Shown here: positions 33,751 through 35,768 of the stretch, in pieces
How positions within the stretch are numbered: the stretch's first letter is position 1
Layout: every line of letters starts with the position of its first letter
Assembly (NCBI GenBank): GCA_005776585.1
Contig: SXOX01000315.1
Span: 1-35,768 of the forward strand
Length of the DNA: 35,768 nt
Direction: 5' to 3'
Origin: Pseudomonadota bacterium
Lineage (GTDB): Bacteria > Myxococcota_A > UBA9042 > GCA-2863065
Position numbers and translations under genes: made by a program
The notes under the pieces: model-generated
What the model saw: only the letters and a program-made list of their open reading frames with translations
Database searches by the model: none
Told to the model about the DNA's origin: nothing

Positions 33751-35190
33751 ATGGAACGGAACGTAGTGCAGTGGATGGCCTGGCTGGGGCTCGCGTGCGC
33801 GCCGGTCGCTCACGCCGAGGACCCCATCGATGTGGACCTGCTACTTCGCGACGATGCGCGACTGGTGCGCTGGGTCGAGGGCCACTCGCCGGCGGTCAAG
33901 GCGAACGGGCACCGCGTGGCTGAGGCCGTAGCGCGGGTTGGACAGGCGAGCGTACTCCAGAATCCGCAGCTGGGCGTGGACCTCGCGAACATCCCGTTGG
34001 GCGCGACGAACCCCGAGGGTCTCGCGTTCAAGGAGCTGGCCGTCGTCCGGGTGGGGCTCTCGCAGACCTTCGAGCTCGGCAAGCGCGGACCGCGGACCGA
34101 CGCGGCGCAGGCGCGGCTCGAGGCGACGCGGTGGCGCGGGAAGGCCGTGTTGCTCAACGAGGTCACACGCGCGCGTCTGGCGCTGGCGGACGTCGTTGCA
34201 GGCGAGCTTCGCCGTCGCGCCGTCGAAGAGGCGCTCAGCGTGGCCCGTGGGCTCGTCGGGCGGATCGAGGCCCGCATCGCCGAGGTCCGCAAGAAGCGCA
34301 CCGAGCTCGAACCGGCGGCTTCGAAAGGACGGCCACCCAAGCGCGCTCGCCGGACGACCGATCCGCCGGTCGAGGACGACGCGACCTTGACGCGCGCCGA
34401 GGCGGCAGCGAAGGACGACGCCGCCCGTGCAGTCGCCCTGGTACTCGAGCTGGAGGCGCGCCTCGCGAGCCTCGACGGAGCCCTCGCAACGGCGCGTTCG
34501 CGGTGCGCCATCGTCCTTCGCGCACCGTGCGCCGGCGGCGGTACCGCGGCCGCTCTCGAGCAGGCCGCGCCGATCGGGACGGACGCTCACGATGTGCGAG
34601 CGCTTGTCGCTTCACGCCCGGACATCGAGGCGCTGCGCCAGGACCGCGTCGCGGCGGAGCAGACCGCGACGCTCGTGCGGCGGCGGCTGTGGCCGGATCC
34701 CACCGTGACCGTGAGCTATGCGCACAGTCGCGCGACGATCGCGGGCGACCAGGCGAACACGCTGCTGGTGGGGCTCTCGTTCCCGATCCCCGCGATCGAC
34801 TACGGTCAACATGACCGCGTGCGGTGGGAGCAACGGACGGCGGCTCTCGGCGCGCAGGTCGACGCCGCGATCGAGGACGGGCGCGCGACGGCACGGGTCC
34901 TGACCGAAGAGCGCTCTGGCCTCGAACGCGTGCGAGAGCGGCTCGAGCGGCTCCTGCCCAAGGCGGCGGCCCTGCGCGACGCGGCCCTGGGCCGGTCGGA
35001 GACCAGCGCCGACGTGCTGTCCGCGACGCGCCTCGTCGTGACGGCCACGCTCGAGCTGGCGGACACGCGCCATCGGCTCTTTGAGGTGCGCAACGCGCTT
35101 CGGGTCGTGCTCGGGCTCGATCGACCGGCCAAGGCCGAGGCGCCCGCGGCGCCCCCGCCTGCCAAGCTCGTCAAGGAGCCGCGCGACTAG
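33751..35190 (+). CDS. CzcC/TolC-like outer-membrane efflux protein
   Basis: This 479-residue protein has a signal peptide ending in AHA-E (about residue 22). NPQLGVDLANIP and LAVVRVGLSQTFELGKRGPRTDAAQARL match the CzcC family of trimeric outer-membrane channels. The second repeat (WPDPTVTVSYAHSRATIAG, then LSFPIPAIDYGQ) is also present. Between the two coiled-coil hairpins lies a strongly basic and acidic insert (about 181-212, KKRTELEPAASKGRPPKRAR followed by VEDD) that I do not know from the family. The ATG has GGAG upstream. No RND pump or adaptor gene follows, so its partner is encoded elsewhere. Confidence 0.88.
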   Translation: MERNVVQWMAWLGLACAPVAHAEDPIDVDLLLRDDARLVRWVEGHSPAVKANGHRVAEAVARVGQASVLQNPQLGVDLANIPLGATNPEGLAFKELAVVRVGLSQTFELGKRGPRTDAAQARLEATRWRGKAVLLNEVTRARLALADVVAGELRRRAVEEALSVARGLVGRIEARIAEVRKKRTELEPAASKGRPPKRARRTTDPPVEDDATLTRAEAAAKDDAARAVALVLELEARLASLDGALATARSRCAIVLRAPCAGGGTAAALEQAAPIGTDAHDVRALVASRPDIEALRQDRVAAEQTATLVRRRLWPDPTVTVSYAHSRATIAGDQANTLLVGLSFPIPAIDYGQHDRVRWEQRTAALGAQVDAAIEDGRATARVLTEERSGLERVRERLERLLPKAAALRDAALGRSETSADVLSATRLVVTATLELADTRHRLFEVRNALRVVLGLDRPAKAEAPAAPPPAKLVKEPRD

Positions 35191-35229
35191 CCCGGCTGCG
35201 GCAAGTCCGGCACGCTGAATAATTACACA

Positions 35230-35241
35230 GACTACTTAGTC
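35230..35241. promoter_or_regulatory. short inverted repeat upstream of icd
   Basis: GACTA-CT-TAGTC is a perfect inverted repeat of 5-bp arms with a 2-bp spacer. It lies 8 bp before the candidate -35 box of icd and could be an operator; it is short enough to occur by chance. Confidence 0.3.
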
Positions 35242-35248
35242 GTTCGGC

Positions 35249-35277
35249 TTGTCCTGACCGTCTCACGCGGCTAGGCT
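35249..35277 (+). promoter_or_regulatory. candidate sigma-70 promoter of icd
   Basis: TTGTCC (35249-35254) and TAGGCT (35272-35277) are separated by exactly 17 bp and would give a leader of about 60 nt before the icd ATG. The -10 box is a moderate match (TATAAT). Confidence 0.4.
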
Positions 35278-35345
35278 CCGCGCCCGGAACTCGGCGCCCA
35301 AGGTTACGGACGCCGTCCGCCGGCACGCGACCACCTGGAGGCACC

Positions 35346-35768
35346 ATGAGCAACGGCACCCGGATCAGCTTCGACGCCAAGACTGGCACCCTGACCGTTC
35401 CAAATGACCCGATCATCCCCTTCATCGAGGGTGATGGCACGGGCCCCGACATCTGGAAGGCCTCGCAGCCCGTCATCGATGCGGCCGTACAGAAGGCCTA
35501 CGGGGGCGCCCGTCAGATCCAGTGGATCGAGGCGTTGGCGGGAGAGAAGGCCTTCGCAGCCACCGGCAGCTATCTTCCCCAGGCCACGCTGGACGCCATC
35601 CGCGAGCATGTGGTCTCCATCAAGGGACCTCTCAGCACACCCGTGGGCGGCGGTATCCGCAGCTTGAACGTGTCGATTCGCCAATTCCTGGACCTCTACG
35701 CCTGCGTCCGTCCGGTGCGCTACTACCAGGGGAACGACGTGTTGCGGTGGAACCCGGTCGCCACCTTC
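35346..35768 (+). CDS. icd: NADP-dependent isocitrate dehydrogenase (partial, 3' end off the window)
   Basis: The first 141 residues are present. [15 protein letters not shown] is the typical start of the Icd/IPMDH fold. [20 protein letters not shown] contains the substrate-binding Ser/Asn segment of Icd (in E. coli this Ser is the AceK phosphorylation site), and [15 protein letters not shown] is also typical of the E. coli-type enzyme. It oxidatively decarboxylates isocitrate to 2-oxoglutarate in the TCA cycle. The ATG has GGAGG 4 nt upstream. Confidence 0.97.
   Translation, partial: MSNGTRISFDAKTGTLTVPNDPIIPFIEGDGTGPDIWKASQPVIDAAVQKAYGGARQIQWIEALAGEKAFAATGSYLPQATLDAIREHVVSIKGPLSTPVGGGIRSLNVSIRQFLDLYACVRPVRYYQGNDVLRWNPVATF

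Noticed and set aside
35230..35241. The icd inverted repeat as an intrinsic terminator of the efflux gene
   Set aside because: The arms are AT-containing 5-mers with no following T-run, so a terminator is unlikely.

Overview
The window is GC-rich, gene-dense bacterial chromosome. GTG starts are frequent and neighbouring genes often overlap by 4 nt. Asp-rich and Cys-rich lipoproteins, a large membrane Fe-S (CCG-domain) oxidoreductase, TMTC-like TPR membrane proteins, a PAS-histidine kinase with a sigma-54 response regulator, and a probable UGA-encoded selenoprotein all point to a Myxococcota/Deltaproteobacteria-type organism. That placement is inferred from gene content; there is no rRNA here to confirm it. 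I see no rRNA, tRNA, CRISPR array, insertion sequence or phage module.

Left part (1-4434, minus strand): an operon-like set encodes a glutamine-dependent asparagine synthase family protein, an AMP-forming acyl ligase, a stand-alone acyl carrier protein and an NAD-synthase-like ATP-pyrophosphatase that runs off the left edge. Together they look like a carrier-linked amide-forming pathway. Upstream lie guanine deaminase (guaD) and a small monohaem cytochrome c. Next comes a gene-poor, AT-rich stretch (5308-5801) that holds a 26-residue candidate membrane protein. Two divergent exported proteins follow.

Middle-left (7425-13323): a minus-strand operon trmB > membrane Fe-S oxidoreductase (FadF/EMO-like) > RluA-type pseudouridine synthase, and a plus-strand pair joining an IF2N/zinc-finger/DUF2325-like protein to an aminoglycoside-phosphotransferase-fold kinase. 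Then come an unknown lipoprotein, a small exported protein, a Tat-signal extradiol-dioxygenase-like protein, a Uma2 (DUF820) nuclease-fold protein with a 21-bp in-frame repeat, and a TPR-like protein.

Middle-right (17637-26910, minus strand): recQ, a duplicated-domain lipoprotein, and then four genes chained by 4-nt overlaps. The first of the four is a thioredoxin-fold ArsC-family protein in which an in-frame UGA sits at the first position of the redox motif, followed by a well-placed bacterial SECIS hairpin. The other three are GT-C-type or TMTC-like membrane proteins. The selenoprotein is the most important observation in the window, because ordinary gene calling would start it just after the selenocysteine and lose the active site.

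Right part (26989-35768): a glutaredoxin-like protein, a metallophosphoesterase, an outer-membrane porin, a two-component system with a DUF167 protein, a lipoprotein, a CzcC/TolC-like outer-membrane efflux protein with a charged insert, and the start of isocitrate dehydrogenase (icd).
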